The notes under the pieces: generated by a model
Told to the model about the DNA's origin: nothing
Database searches by the model: none
Seen by the model: the letters and a program-made list of their open reading frames with translations, nothing else
In this document: positions 43,289-52,127 of the stretch, one piece after another
Position numbering within the stretch: position 1 is the stretch's first letter
Layout: the number at the start of each line of letters is the position of its first letter
DNA from: Merdivicinus sp050943495
GTDB taxonomy: Bacteria; Bacillota; Clostridia; Oscillospirales; Ruminococcaceae
Direction: 5' to 3'
DNA: 64,000 nucleotides
Assembly: GCA_050943495.1 (NCBI GenBank)
Contig: JBMNPH010000001.1
Coordinates: forward strand, 62,001 to 126,000
Program-made: the position numbers and the translations under genes

Positions 43289-44503
43289 TTAGTCGTTTTT
43301 ACAATAGAGATCAATAATGGGATCGGGTAAGTGATCGCGGATAAAACTGCTTTTGGCGGCGATTTCCGCAGCTTCCCCAAGAGATTGGGGAATTTTTTGG
43401 AATGAATGGAGAAGTTCAGGGGAAGCAGTGAAAAGGTTAAAATCGGCCTCTTGCATTAAGGGGAGATTTTGAGAAATTCCGTACAATCCTGCATAAATTA
43501 ACAGGGTAAAAGCGAGGTATGGATTGGCTGCAGGATCCGGAGAACGCAGTTCTGCACGGCTGTACTCGCCTTGAGCAGCAGGTATTCGGATTAATTGGGA
43601 ACGGTTTTCATGAGACCAGGAAATGTACTTGGGTGCCTTGTAATTACCAAATCTCTGATAAGATTCTGTAAGTGGATTTAAAAATCGCGTCATATCTGGA
43701 ATTTTGTCCAGAATACCAGCCATAATTTGCGGCAATAGATCTCGAGAAGGGGAGGTATTGGCTGAAATATTGATATGAAATCCATTGCCGGGATGTTGGG
43801 CAAGCGGTTTGGGAGAAAAGTCCGCCCAAAGGCCATTTCGATAAGCGATCGTTTTGACAACTGTCTGAAAGGTCATGGCATGATCTGCCGCAGCTAGTGG
43901 ATTGGAATAACGAAAGTCAATTTCATTTTGACCGGGGCCTTCTTCATGATGGGAACTTTCCGGCTGGATCCCCATCTGTTCCAAGGTCAAACAGATTTCT
44001 CTTCGGACATTTTCACCCTTGTCTTCCGGTGCGAGATCCATGTATCCTGCATAATCATAAGGGATTTTGCAGGGATTGCCGGCTTCATCCAATCGAAAGA
44101 GATAGAATTCCAATTCTGAACCAAACAAAAAGTGAATTCCTGCTGTTTCCGCCTTACCGATCGCTTGTTTGAGTAAGGCACGGGTATCACACTCAAAGGG
44201 GCGGCCGTCCGGATAAGAGATATCGCAAAACATGCGAACCACGCGGCCGTGTTCCGGGCGCCATGGAAGGCCGGACAGAGTATCCGGATCGGGATGAAGC
44301 AGCAAGTCGGAATGCGTTTCGTCCCCAAATCCTTCAATCGCGGAAGCGTCAATCGCTATGCCGTATGAAAATGCGCGTGCCAATTCCCCTGGCATAATCG
44401 AGATATTTTTTTGCCGGCCAAATCCGTCACAGAACGCAAGACGAATAAATTTAACGTCTTCTTCTTCCACATATTGAAGAACTTCCTGAGCGGTATAGAG
44501 CAT
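43289..44503 (-). CDS. glnA: Glutamine synthetase, type I-like
   Basis: A 404-residue enzyme of the glutamine synthetase family joining ammonia to glutamate with ATP. It has an N-terminal beta-grasp part with ASAIEGFGDE, metal-site GSELEFYLF and HHEEGPGQNEIDF, ammonium/ATP-site NGFHINIS, and the conserved ending NRSQLIRIP with ELRSPDPAANPYLAF. It is about 40 residues shorter than typical type I enzymes. It lies downstream of the split glutamate synthase genes and upstream of the ANTAR gene, and a second synthetase (type III) is divergently encoded 3.7 kb away. A gamma-glutamyl-amine ligase role is possible but less likely. Confidence 0.88.
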   Translation of the reverse strand: MLYTAQEVLQYVEEEDVKFIRLAFCDGFGRQKNISIMPGELARAFSYGIAIDASAIEGFGDETHSDLLLHPDPDTLSGLPWRPEHGRVVRMFCDISYPDGRPFECDTRALLKQAIGKAETAGIHFLFGSELEFYLFRLDEAGNPCKIPYDYAGYMDLAPEDKGENVRREICLTLEQMGIQPESSHHEEGPGQNEIDFRYSNPLAAADHAMTFQTVVKTIAYRNGLWADFSPKPLAQHPGNGFHINISANTSPSRDLLPQIMAGILDKIPDMTRFLNPLTESYQRFGNYKAPKYISWSHENRSQLIRIPAAQGEYSRAELRSPDPAANPYLAFTLLIYAGLYGISQNLPLMQEADFNLFTASPELLHSFQKIPQSLGEAAEIAAKSSFIRDHLPDPIIDLYCKND

Positions 44504-44520
44504 AATTTTCCCTACCTTTT

Positions 44521-45246
44521 CTAATTCATTACATAGAGTTGTTTATAAGGATTGGCACTGTTAGGACGGATTACGGTAAAAGGAGAATCCAATATTGGGG
44601 CAGGATCACAGGAAAAATAACTGCAATAACGTTTGACATATTTTGCAATTTGCATCATTTCCCGGTCATTTGCCGGAGAAGCAGTGACTTGGTCGGGGAA
44701 GCGGATCTCTCGGCAGTCTGATCGCAGAATCACCATACCGCCATGCATGCCGGTGCAGGGAAAATTTCCGACAATCCGTTGATTTTCGGCCGATAATCCC
44801 AAAACTACAATGACACCACCTGCTTGATATTCCCCTAAAAAACTTCCCGCACATCCTCCGATGACCATAACCGGCACTTTTTCCTGATAGGCTTTCATAT
44901 GGATCCCAGCGCGATATCCAGCATTCCCGCGGATAAAGATTTCACCGCCGCGCATTGCATAACCGGCAGCATCTCCAATATCTCCGTGCACCACAATACT
45001 TCCGGCATTCATCGTATCACCGACAGCGTCCTGAGCATTTCCCATTACCGTAATTTTAGCGCCGTTGAGATAGGCTCCGAGCGCATTTCCTGGAATTCCA
45101 TGAATGAGGATTTGTCGATCGTTCATTCCGGCTCCCAGAAATCGCTGTCCGCAGCAACCATAAATCTCAAAGCCATCCATTTCAATATCACGGATCTCCT
45201 GATTTAGAGTACGAGCATCCAATCCATCTGCATTGAGTCTGATCAT
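44521..45246 (-). CDS. Glutamate synthase GXGXG-domain subunit
   Basis: A 241-residue beta-helix protein equal to the C-terminal domain of glutamate synthase large subunits. Repeated Gly-rich units include LGAYLNGAKITVMGNAQDAV, IVVHGDIGDAAGYAMRGGEI and RAGIHMKAYQEKVPVMVIGG (cited in part). In the large enzyme this domain is structural, holding the ammonia tunnel together. Separate genes for the three domains are typical of archaeal-type and some clostridial enzymes. It lies 52 nt after the FMN subunit gene and 17 nt before the synthetase gene. Confidence 0.92.
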   Translation of the reverse strand: MIRLNADGLDARTLNQEIRDIEMDGFEIYGCCGQRFLGAGMNDRQILIHGIPGNALGAYLNGAKITVMGNAQDAVGDTMNAGSIVVHGDIGDAAGYAMRGGEIFIRGNAGYRAGIHMKAYQEKVPVMVIGGCAGSFLGEYQAGGVIVVLGLSAENQRIVGNFPCTGMHGGMVILRSDCREIRFPDQVTASPANDREMMQIAKYVKRYCSYFSCDPAPILDSPFTVIRPNSANPYKQLYVMN

Positions 45247-45298
45247 ATTATATCATATCTCCTCATATTTTTCTAGAATGAAACTGAAATCCAAACCA

Positions 45299-46804
45299 CT
45301 ATTCTCCTGCATGAGCGACTCCCAGAATTTCCAGTTCTTTTTCCGTGAGACCGATTCCGCGCAGCATCAACCGATTTCCGCGCAGTGCTTCAATAGAATT
45401 GATCCCCATGCTTCCCATAAATTCTTTGATTTCGTGTTTCCATGCGGTCATTAGGTTGATTAAGCGGCGGCTGCCTTCTTCGGGATCCAGACGCTTAACA
45501 AGTTCAGGTCGCTGCGTTGCGATGCCCCAGTTGCAGTTTCCGCTTTGGCAGTTGCGGCATAGATGACATCCCATAGCCAACAGTGCAGCAGTCGCAATGT
45601 AACAGGCATCTGCCCCTAACGCAATAGCTTTCACGACATCCGCTGAATTTCGGATACTTCCGCCCGCAATCAGAGAGACTTGATTGCGGATACCTTCTTC
45701 CCGAAGCCTTTGGTCTACTGCTGCCAGAGCTAATTCCAGAGGAATACCGGAATTGTCACGGATTCTGGTTGGAGCTGCTCCGGTACCTCCCCGGAATCCA
45801 TCAATTGCAATAATATCGGCACCGCTGCGTGCAATTCCACTTGCAATTGCCGCAATATTATGAACAGCAGCTACCTTGACAATGATAGGCTTCTGATATT
45901 CCGTTGCTTCTTTCAGAGAGATGACCAATTGGCGCAGATCTTCGATTGAGTAGATGTCGTGATGTGGAGCGGGAGAAATTGCATCAGAACCTTCAGGAAT
46001 CATTCGAGTACGGGAGACATCTCCCACAATCTTAGTGCCAGGTAAATGGCCTCCAATGCCGGGTTTCGCTCCCTGACCCATTTTAATTTCAATTGCAGCG
46101 CCGGCTTCCAAATAGTTTTTATGTACACCAAAACGACCAGATGCAACTTGAACGATGGTATTCGGTCCATAGCAATAGAAATCTTCATGTAGTCCGCCTT
46201 CACCGGTATTATAATAGATTCCGACTTCGGCAGCGGCTTTGGCGAGGCTGGCATGCGCATTGTAGCTGATAGAACCGTAGCTCATAGCCGAAAACAGCAC
46301 AGGCATGGAGAGTTCCAGTTGCGGAGGAAGAGCGCAGGATAGGGTACCGTCTGCGAGACGGTCAATATGTTCCGGTTTTTTCCCAAGAAATACCCGGGTT
46401 TCCATCGGCTCTCGGAGAGGATCAATGGAGGGATTGGTGACCTGCGAAGCATTTAACAGGAGTTTATCCCAGTAGACGGGAAATGGCTGCGGATTCCCCA
46501 TCGATGAGAGGAGAACCCCTCCACTGCTCGCTTGCTTAAATATTTCCTGAACAGTAGCAGAAGTCCAATTGGCATTTTCGCGAATGGTGCAATCAGATTT
46601 TACAATTTTGAGCGCATGAGTGGGGCAGAAAGCGACGCATCGCTGGCAATTGACGCATTTACTGTCATCAATTCGCAGACAACCTTTTTTTTCTTCCCAG
46701 ATATGTACCTGATTGGCACATTCCTTTTCACAAATCCGACAGCTGATACAGCGGTCAGCATTGCGGATTACTTCAAATTCCGGATATATATATTCCATCC
46801 CCAT
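45299..46804 (-). CDS. Glutamate synthase FMN/iron-sulfur subunit
   Basis: A 501-residue subunit with two N-terminal 4Fe-4S motifs (CISCRICEKEC and CVNCQRCVAFCP, about residues 15-65), then the FMN-binding synthase barrel (VASGRFGVHKNYLE, MGQGAKPGIGGHLPG, GGTGAAPTRIRDN) and a 3Fe-4S Cys cluster in CHLCRNCQSGNC. It reduces 2-oxoglutarate and ammonia to glutamate; electrons probably come from ferredoxin since no NADPH subunit is nearby. ATG at 46804 overlaps the stop of the glutaminase gene as TGATG, ensuring coupled synthesis. Confidence 0.95.
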   Translation of the reverse strand: MGMEYIYPEFEVIRNADRCISCRICEKECANQVHIWEEKKGCLRIDDSKCVNCQRCVAFCPTHALKIVKSDCTIRENANWTSATVQEIFKQASSGGVLLSSMGNPQPFPVYWDKLLLNASQVTNPSIDPLREPMETRVFLGKKPEHIDRLADGTLSCALPPQLELSMPVLFSAMSYGSISYNAHASLAKAAAEVGIYYNTGEGGLHEDFYCYGPNTIVQVASGRFGVHKNYLEAGAAIEIKMGQGAKPGIGGHLPGTKIVGDVSRTRMIPEGSDAISPAPHHDIYSIEDLRQLVISLKEATEYQKPIIVKVAAVHNIAAIASGIARSGADIIAIDGFRGGTGAAPTRIRDNSGIPLELALAAVDQRLREEGIRNQVSLIAGGSIRNSADVVKAIALGADACYIATAALLAMGCHLCRNCQSGNCNWGIATQRPELVKRLDPEEGSRRLINLMTAWKHEIKEFMGSMGINSIEALRGNRLMLRGIGLTEKELEILGVAHAGE

Positions 46805-47895
46805 CAATAAGCACCTTCCTTGACCTGGATAATGACAGGCTGACCGCCTGCCGGAGCAAAAATGTGTTCCGCATCTGGTTCCATCACACGAATTGCGGCC
46901 TCTTCGCTTGCGATGAACACTTTATCAGCTTTTTCCCCAACGACCATTGAACGCAGTTTGAGACGATCATTTAGAGCCATCAATCCTCCCTGGAATCCCA
47001 ATACAATCGAAAATGGACCAGTTATTAGTAAGCTGGAAAAAATTGTCCGAAGATAGGTCAATTTTTTTCGTTCTTCTTCACTTTTCTGATCGATTGTACT
47101 CCAGAATGGTGCAGCGATTACAGATGCCGTCTCCTCTAATGTCAGTTTTTGCCGTCTGAGCAAATAATCCATAATATATGTGATGACTTCCGTGTCGGTT
47201 TGGAGGGTACACTGATATCCAAACATCTCCATAAAACGCCGGTTGGCATCGTAGGAAGAGATTTCTCCATTGTGTACAACCGAATAGTCCAGCAGGGCAA
47301 ATGGATGTGCGCCTCCCCACCAACCGGGTGTATTGGTGGGATAACGACCATGTGCAGTCCAAGAATATCCTTCATATTCCTCTAGTTGGTAAAATACGCC
47401 GACATCTTCCGGGAACCCAACAGCTTTAAAAGCTCCCATATTTTTTCCGCTGGAAAAAACATAGGCTCCTTCAATATTCGCATTGATTTGCATCACGGTT
47501 CGCGCTACATATTCCTTTTCATCCAACTGCAGGGAAGCGAGTACAGATCGCAGAGGAGAAAGGAAGTAACGCCAGATAATTGGTTCATCAGTGATAGTTG
47601 GAATTTTTCGAGTGGGGATAATTTCCGATTGGACGATTTCAAATCCTTCTTTAAGAAATTGTTCGCATTTTTTTCGAGTATCACGGCTGTCAAAAAATAA
47701 ATGAAATGCATAAAAATCCCGGTATGCAGGATAAATTCCATATCCAGCAAATCCACCACCTAGGCCATTAGATCGCTCATGCATTGGCTTCATAGCATTG
47801 GTAATCATTTCTCCTGACATTCTATGTCCCTCCCGGGAGATAACCGCTGCTATGGCACAGCCAGAGGGAATTCGAACCTGTCCTTCAAGTTTCAT
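46804..47895 (-). CDS. Glutamate synthase glutaminase (class II GATase) subunit
   Basis: A 363-residue Ntn-type amidotransferase supplying ammonia from glutamine. The catalytic Cys is at residue 13 in IPSGCAIAAV, so the first 12 residues must be removed as a propeptide. Other conserved segments are GYSWTAHGRYPTNTPGWW, the binding loop VVHNGEISSYDANRRF, and LQTDTEVITYIMDYLL. GGAGG is 8 nt before the ATG at 47895; a longer frame starting inside the leader hairpin is rejected. It is the first gene of the minus-strand nitrogen operon. Confidence 0.93.
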   Translation of the reverse strand: MKLEGQVRIPSGCAIAAVISREGHRMSGEMITNAMKPMHERSNGLGGGFAGYGIYPAYRDFYAFHLFFDSRDTRKKCEQFLKEGFEIVQSEIIPTRKIPTITDEPIIWRYFLSPLRSVLASLQLDEKEYVARTVMQINANIEGAYVFSSGKNMGAFKAVGFPEDVGVFYQLEEYEGYSWTAHGRYPTNTPGWWGGAHPFALLDYSVVHNGEISSYDANRRFMEMFGYQCTLQTDTEVITYIMDYLLRRQKLTLEETASVIAAPFWSTIDQKSEEERKKLTYLRTIFSSLLITGPFSIVLGFQGGLMALNDRLKLRSMVVGEKADKVFIASEEAAIRVMEPDAEHIFAPAGGQPVIIQVKEGAY

Positions 47896-47919
47896 AGACT
47901 CTTCCTCCCATAATATAAT

Positions 47920-47968
47920 AAAGGCGTTCATTTATGGAGAGACCACTCCCTCATAAATGAACGCCTTT
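47920..47968 (-). promoter_or_regulatory. Leader hairpin of the glutamate synthase operon
   Basis: A perfect 17-bp inverted repeat: AAAGGCGTTCATTTATG and its complement, with a 15-nt middle that itself forms a GGAG/CTCC stem closed by a 6-nt loop (TGGTCT on the transcribed strand). It begins about 8 nt into the predicted transcript and ends 25 nt before the start codon. The following tract TATTATATTATG is only moderately U-rich, so it may be a weak attenuator, a protein target or an mRNA-stabilising structure. Confidence 0.75.
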
Positions 47969-47982
47969 GCTCATTAGTGAAT

Positions 47983-48011
47983 ATTATACGACGATAAATT
48001 GATTTTGTCAA
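47983..48011 (-). promoter_or_regulatory. Consensus promoter of the glutamate synthase operon
   Basis: Perfect TTGACA (48011-48006), 17-nt spacer, perfect TATAAT (47988-47983) on the minus strand. The strength of the promoter suggests that control acts after initiation, in the leader. Confidence 0.88.
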
Positions 48012-48080
48012 TATAAAATTTGATATTTTCTGAAATACAGAAAAAAATTCTGAAATTCTAATTTTTTTCAAAAAAAGGGG

Positions 48081-48109
48081 TTGACAAATAAAATCAATGG
48101 GTATATACT
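48081..48109 (+). promoter_or_regulatory. Consensus promoter of glnN
   Basis: Perfect TTGACA (48081-48086), 17-nt spacer, TATACT (48104-48109). It is divergent from the glutamate synthase promoter; the 70 nt between the two -35 elements are very AT-rich and hold TTTCTGAAATACAGAAAA-like repeats that could be an operator. Confidence 0.87.
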
Positions 48110-48120
48110 AAGTGACATAA

Positions 48121-48176
48121 GGCAAAGGCGTCTTAGGAACTTTGGTTCCCAAGGCGTCTTTGTCTTTATTTTTTTT
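48121..48176 (+). promoter_or_regulatory. Leader terminator (attenuator) of glnN
   Basis: CAAAGGCGTCTT (48123-48134) and AAGGCGTCTTTG (48151-48162) form a 12-bp stem with two G-U pairs, although in DNA they look like a direct repeat. An inner hairpin GGAAC-TTTG-GTTCC stacks on it. TTTATTTTTTTT follows at once (48165-48176). This is a complete intrinsic terminator starting a few nt after the predicted transcript start and 18 nt ahead of glnN, so expression must need read-through. Confidence 0.82.
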
Positions 48177-48194
48177 GTAAAAGGAGCAGCCATT

Positions 48195-50291
48195 ATGGAA
48201 ACAGTATCCGCGTATTTTGGAAGTCTGGTATTTGATGACAGGGTGATGAAAGCCAATTTATCATCGGAGGTATATCAGTCCCTGAAAAGAACTATTGAGG
48301 AAGGGGCACAGCTTGATCTATCCGTTGCCAATGCTGTGGCAGCAGCCATGAAAGATTGGGCAGTTGCAAATGGCGCGACTCATTACACCCATTGGTTCCA
48401 GCCATTAACTGGTATTACAGCGGAAAAGCATGATAGCTTTATTACCCCTGCACCAGATGGACGTGTTATTATGGAATTTTCCGGTAAAGAATTGATTAAG
48501 GGAGAACCGGATGCTTCCTCATTTCCTTCGGGTGGCCTTCGTGCCACATTTGAGGCAAGAGGATACACTGCATGGGATCCGACTTCGTATGCCTTTATCA
48601 AAGGCAAAACCTTGTGTATTCCTACTGCATTCTGTTCTTATGGCGGAGAGGCCTTGGATAAAAAGACTCCATTGCTTCGTTCCATGGAAGCACTTAACCG
48701 TCAGGCGCTGCGGATTCTGCGGTTATTTGGTAATACCGATGTAAAATGCGTTCGTACTTCAGTTGGACCAGAACAGGAATACTTCCTGATTACCAAAGAA
48801 ATGTATGAACAGCGTCCGGACTTGATTTATACCGGAAGAACTCTTTTCGGTGCAAGACCGCCCAAGGGCCAAGAGATGGACGATCATTATTTTGGGGTCA
48901 TTAAGCCGCGTGTGGCAGCATACATGGAGGATTTGAATCGAGAGCTTTGGAAGCTGGGGATCCTCGCCAAGACCGAACATAATGAAGTCGCACCTGCGCA
49001 GCACGAACTGGCACCGATCTATCAGACGACCAATATTGCCACCGATCACAACCAGCTAACGATGGAAATGATGCAGAAGGTTGCGGCAAAACATGGATTG
49101 GTTTGCCTGCTGCATGAGAAGCCATTTGCAGGTGTCAATGGAAGCGGCAAACATAACAACTGGTCGCTTGCCACAGATACCGGTATTAACCTTTTGACTC
49201 CTGGGGAGACACCGCATGAGAATGCACAATTCCTGTTGTTCTTGTGTGCAGTCATCAAGGCCGTCGATGATTATCAAGATTTGCTTCGGCTGTCGGTGGC
49301 AACGGCAGGAAATGATCATCGTTTGGGTGCGAATGAAGCGCCGCCTGCAGTTGTATCTGTTTTCCTTGGGGATGAACTGACCGCCATTTTGGAGGCAATT
49401 GAGACGGATACGCCCTACAGTGCAGCGAAAAAAACCACGATGAAGCTGGGGGTAGATGTTCTCCCGAAATTTGCACGGGATACTACCGACCGAAACCGTA
49501 CTTCACCGTTTGCCTTTACCGGAAATAAATTTGAGTTCCGGATGCTGGGTTCTTCCAATAGCATTGCCTGTGCGAACATGATGCTCAATAGTGCTGTTGC
49601 GGAATCCTTGAAAATTTATGCGGATCGTCTGGAAGGTGCAGAGGATTTTGATGCAGCACTTCATCAAATGATTAAAAAGACCATTCAGGATCACAAGCGC
49701 ATCATCTTCAATGGGAATGGATATGATGAGGCGTGGATCAAGGAGGCAACAGAAGTGCGTGGCCTGCTGAACTACCGGACAACGCCTGATTGCATGCCGC
49801 ATCTGCTGGATGAGAAGAATGTTCGGATGCTCACTTCTCACAAGGTATTTTCAGAAGCAGAACTGCGTTCCCGCTGTGAAATCATGCTGGATAATTACTG
49901 TAAAACGGTTGTAATTGAAGCAACGACGATGGTCGATATGGCAAATAGGCAGATTCTACCGGCTATGGAACGCAGTACAGCTGATTTAGCAGCCTCCATG
50001 ACAACGAAAAAAGCTGCCGTGCCAGAATTGGCATGCAGCTATGAACGGGATCTTGTGCGTAAGATGTCGGTCCTGACCGATCAGATCGCAGTAAAAACAG
50101 AAGATTTGGAACAGGCTCTTATTCGGATCGGAGATATTGGGGATGTTCAGGAAAAATCTTATGCAATTCGGGATTTGGTATTGGCTCGGATGAGTGAACT
50201 CCGGGCGGCCGTTGACGAAGCAGAGACAATCACTGCTAAAACATACTGGCCTTTCCCGTCTTATGGTGATCTGTTATATAGCGTAAAGTAG
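48195..50291 (+). CDS. glnN: Glutamine synthetase type III
   Basis: A 698-residue GlnN-type synthetase, the large form found in Bacteroides, cyanobacteria and clostridia. The length is diagnostic, and catalytic segments include SVGPEQEYFLI, KTEHNEVAPAQHELAPIY (equivalent of the metal and glutamate site), LLHEKPFAGVNGSGKHNNWS, and FAFTGNKFEFRMLGSSNS. The C-terminal helix-rich extension is intact. AAAAGGAG is 8 nt ahead of the ATG at 48195; the frame opening inside the promoter is rejected. It is first in a rightward run with amt and asnB. Confidence 0.96.
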   Translation: METVSAYFGSLVFDDRVMKANLSSEVYQSLKRTIEEGAQLDLSVANAVAAAMKDWAVANGATHYTHWFQPLTGITAEKHDSFITPAPDGRVIMEFSGKELIKGEPDASSFPSGGLRATFEARGYTAWDPTSYAFIKGKTLCIPTAFCSYGGEALDKKTPLLRSMEALNRQALRILRLFGNTDVKCVRTSVGPEQEYFLITKEMYEQRPDLIYTGRTLFGARPPKGQEMDDHYFGVIKPRVAAYMEDLNRELWKLGILAKTEHNEVAPAQHELAPIYQTTNIATDHNQLTMEMMQKVAAKHGLVCLLHEKPFAGVNGSGKHNNWSLATDTGINLLTPGETPHENAQFLLFLCAVIKAVDDYQDLLRLSVATAGNDHRLGANEAPPAVVSVFLGDELTAILEAIETDTPYSAAKKTTMKLGVDVLPKFARDTTDRNRTSPFAFTGNKFEFRMLGSSNSIACANMMLNSAVAESLKIYADRLEGAEDFDAALHQMIKKTIQDHKRIIFNGNGYDEAWIKEATEVRGLLNYRTTPDCMPHLLDEKNVRMLTSHKVFSEAELRSRCEIMLDNYCKTVVIEATTMVDMANRQILPAMERSTADLAASMTTKKAAVPELACSYERDLVRKMSVLTDQIAVKTEDLEQALIRIGDIGDVQEKSYAIRDLVLARMSELRAAVDEAETITAKTYWPFPSYGDLLYSVK

Positions 50292-50321
50292 ATTGATATT
50301 TCATAAGAAAGTGTGATAAAT

Positions 50322-52019
50322 ATGGTTTACAGTGCAGTCAATACCATTTGGGTATTACTTGGTGCAGCATTAGTTTTCTTTATGCAGGCTGGATTTTCGA
50401 TGTGTGAGGCAGGATTTACCCGTGCCAAAAACACCGGAAATATTCTGATGAAGAACTTGATGGATTTCTGTATCGGTACACCGGCTTTCTGGCTGATTGG
50501 ATTCGGATTGATGTTTGGCAGTGGCAGTGCAATTTTGGGCTGGTTTGATCCGCTCATTATGAAAGATTATAGTCATATCTTACCGGCTGGAGTTCCTCTT
50601 TGGGCTTATGCAATTTTTCAGACTGTCTTTTGTGCCACTTCTGCAACAATAGTTTCCGGTGCGATGGCAGAACGTACCAAATTTAGTGCTTACTGCATTT
50701 ATAGTGCGGCGATTTCCATACTGATCTATCCGGTATCCGGACATTGGATCTGGGGTGGCGGATGGCTTGCACAACTCGGATTCCACGATTTTGCGGGCTC
50801 TACAGCAGTTCATATGGTAGGCGGCATTTGCGCATTGATTGGTGCAGCGATTCTGGGACCACGTATTGGCAAGTATGATAAATCCGGAAAACCGCGTGCT
50901 ATTTTGGGACACAACCTTACTTTTGCAGCACTGGGCGTTTTTATCCTGTGGTTCTGCTGGTTCGGATTTAACGGTGCTTCTACGGTCAGTATGGATAGCG
51001 ATGCAGCTATTTCGAGTGCTGGTCTGATTTTCTTCAACACCAACCTTGCCGCAGCAGTTGCCTGTTGTACCACACTGGTATTCACTTGGATCCGCTATAA
51101 AAAGCCAGATGTTTCGATGACATATAACGCTGCATTGGCTGGTCTGGTAGGCATAACGGCAGGATGTGATGCCGTAAGTCCACTGGGTGCTGCGATTATG
51201 GGTCTGGTTTTCGGTATTGTTATTGTATTGGCAGTGGAATTCTTTGATAAGGTGGCCAAAATCGATGATCCTGTGGGTGCAATCTCCGTTCATGGAGTAT
51301 GTGGTATGCTCGGTACCATCATGACCGGCTTGTTTGCAACAGATGGAGGCTTATTCTATGGTGGTGGATTCCGCTATCTGGCAGTGCAGTGTTTGGGTGT
51401 TCTTTCAGTGGCGGCATATGTTGCGGTAATGATTACGATCGTATTTCTGGTAATTAAGCACACAATTGGACTGCGGGTATCTCGTGAGGAAGAAATTGAA
51501 GGTCTGGATATTTCGGAACATGGTCTTCTCACAGCGTATGCCGGTTTCGCAGCCGAGCCGGAACCAATGTTTACAGAGGAACCGATTCAGGTAACCGGAG
51601 ATACGCCGCCGGCTGAAGCAGTACCAGTTCAAAGAATGCCTTCGTTCGAAGAAAAAACTGGACCGAAATTTACAAAAGTGGAAATCATTTTCAAAGAAGA
51701 ACGCTTGTATGCTTTGAAGGAAGCTCTAAGTGAATTGGGAATCACCGGTATGACCGTTTCTCATGTAATGGGATGTGGTATTCAGAAAGGAAAACCCGAA
51801 TATTACCGCGGACTTCCAGTGGAAACCAACTTGTTGCCTAAAGTGCAGCTTGAGGTAGTTGTAAGTAAAGTGCCGGTTCATTCCGTCATTGATGTGGCGA
51901 AGAAAGTGCTGTATACCGGACATATCGGTGATGGTAAGATCTTTGTCTATGATGTAGAAAATGTAGTGAAAGTTCGTACCGGTGAAGAAGGTTACGACGC
52001 TTTACAGGATGTGGAATAG
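50322..52019 (+). CDS. amt: Ammonium transporter fused to a PII signal protein
   Basis: A 565-residue fusion. Residues 1-400 are an AmtB-type channel with 11 membrane segments (FFMQAGFSMCEAGFTRAKN, GAMAERTKFSAYC, FDFAGSTAVHM-like GIC, FVSVHGVCGMLG-like segment). A 50-residue acidic, Pro-rich linker leads to a PII/GlnK domain at about 449-565 with T-loop GKPEYYRGLPVETNLLPK and C-loop TGHIGDGKIFVY. At the usual uridylylation Tyr51 position there is Val. PII would gate the channel by binding ATP, ADP and 2-oxoglutarate in cis. It follows glnN by 30 nt. Confidence 0.95.
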   Translation: MVYSAVNTIWVLLGAALVFFMQAGFSMCEAGFTRAKNTGNILMKNLMDFCIGTPAFWLIGFGLMFGSGSAILGWFDPLIMKDYSHILPAGVPLWAYAIFQTVFCATSATIVSGAMAERTKFSAYCIYSAAISILIYPVSGHWIWGGGWLAQLGFHDFAGSTAVHMVGGICALIGAAILGPRIGKYDKSGKPRAILGHNLTFAALGVFILWFCWFGFNGASTVSMDSDAAISSAGLIFFNTNLAAAVACCTTLVFTWIRYKKPDVSMTYNAALAGLVGITAGCDAVSPLGAAIMGLVFGIVIVLAVEFFDKVAKIDDPVGAISVHGVCGMLGTIMTGLFATDGGLFYGGGFRYLAVQCLGVLSVAAYVAVMITIVFLVIKHTIGLRVSREEEIEGLDISEHGLLTAYAGFAAEPEPMFTEEPIQVTGDTPPAEAVPVQRMPSFEEKTGPKFTKVEIIFKEERLYALKEALSELGITGMTVSHVMGCGIQKGKPEYYRGLPVETNLLPKVQLEVVVSKVPVHSVIDVAKKVLYTGHIGDGKIFVYDVENVVKVRTGEEGYDALQDVE

Positions 52020-52032
52020 AAATTTTAAGCTT

Positions 52033-52085
52033 GGGCTCCTGTGTCCGATACAGGGGCCCGGCTGAACTTTTTGAGACAGAGCCGG
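52033..52085 (+). other. Two overlapping hairpins between amt and asnB
   Basis: Hairpin A pairs GGGCTCCTGT (52033-52042) with ACAGGGGCCC (52050-52059). Hairpin B pairs CCGGCT (52058-52063) with AGCCGG (52080-52085). They share two bases, so full formation of one limits the other. Neither has a T tract directly after it. This may tune read-through or mRNA processing between amt and asnB. Confidence 0.5.
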
Positions 52086-52127
52086 CAAAAATATAGATAA
52101 GATGATTTTGGATTGGAGGAGATTCTC

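Noticed and set aside
47895..47931. Longer start for the glutaminase subunit
   Set aside because: The upstream codons lie in the leader hairpin and the ribosome site; GGAGG fits only the ATG at 47895.
47930..48120. Canonical ANTAR dual-hexaloop element ahead of glnN or the glutamate synthase operon
   Set aside because: Only one 6-nt loop was found (TGGTCT, leftward leader) and it lacks the conserved A1/G4; the glnN leader has too little sequence before its terminator for two such hairpins.
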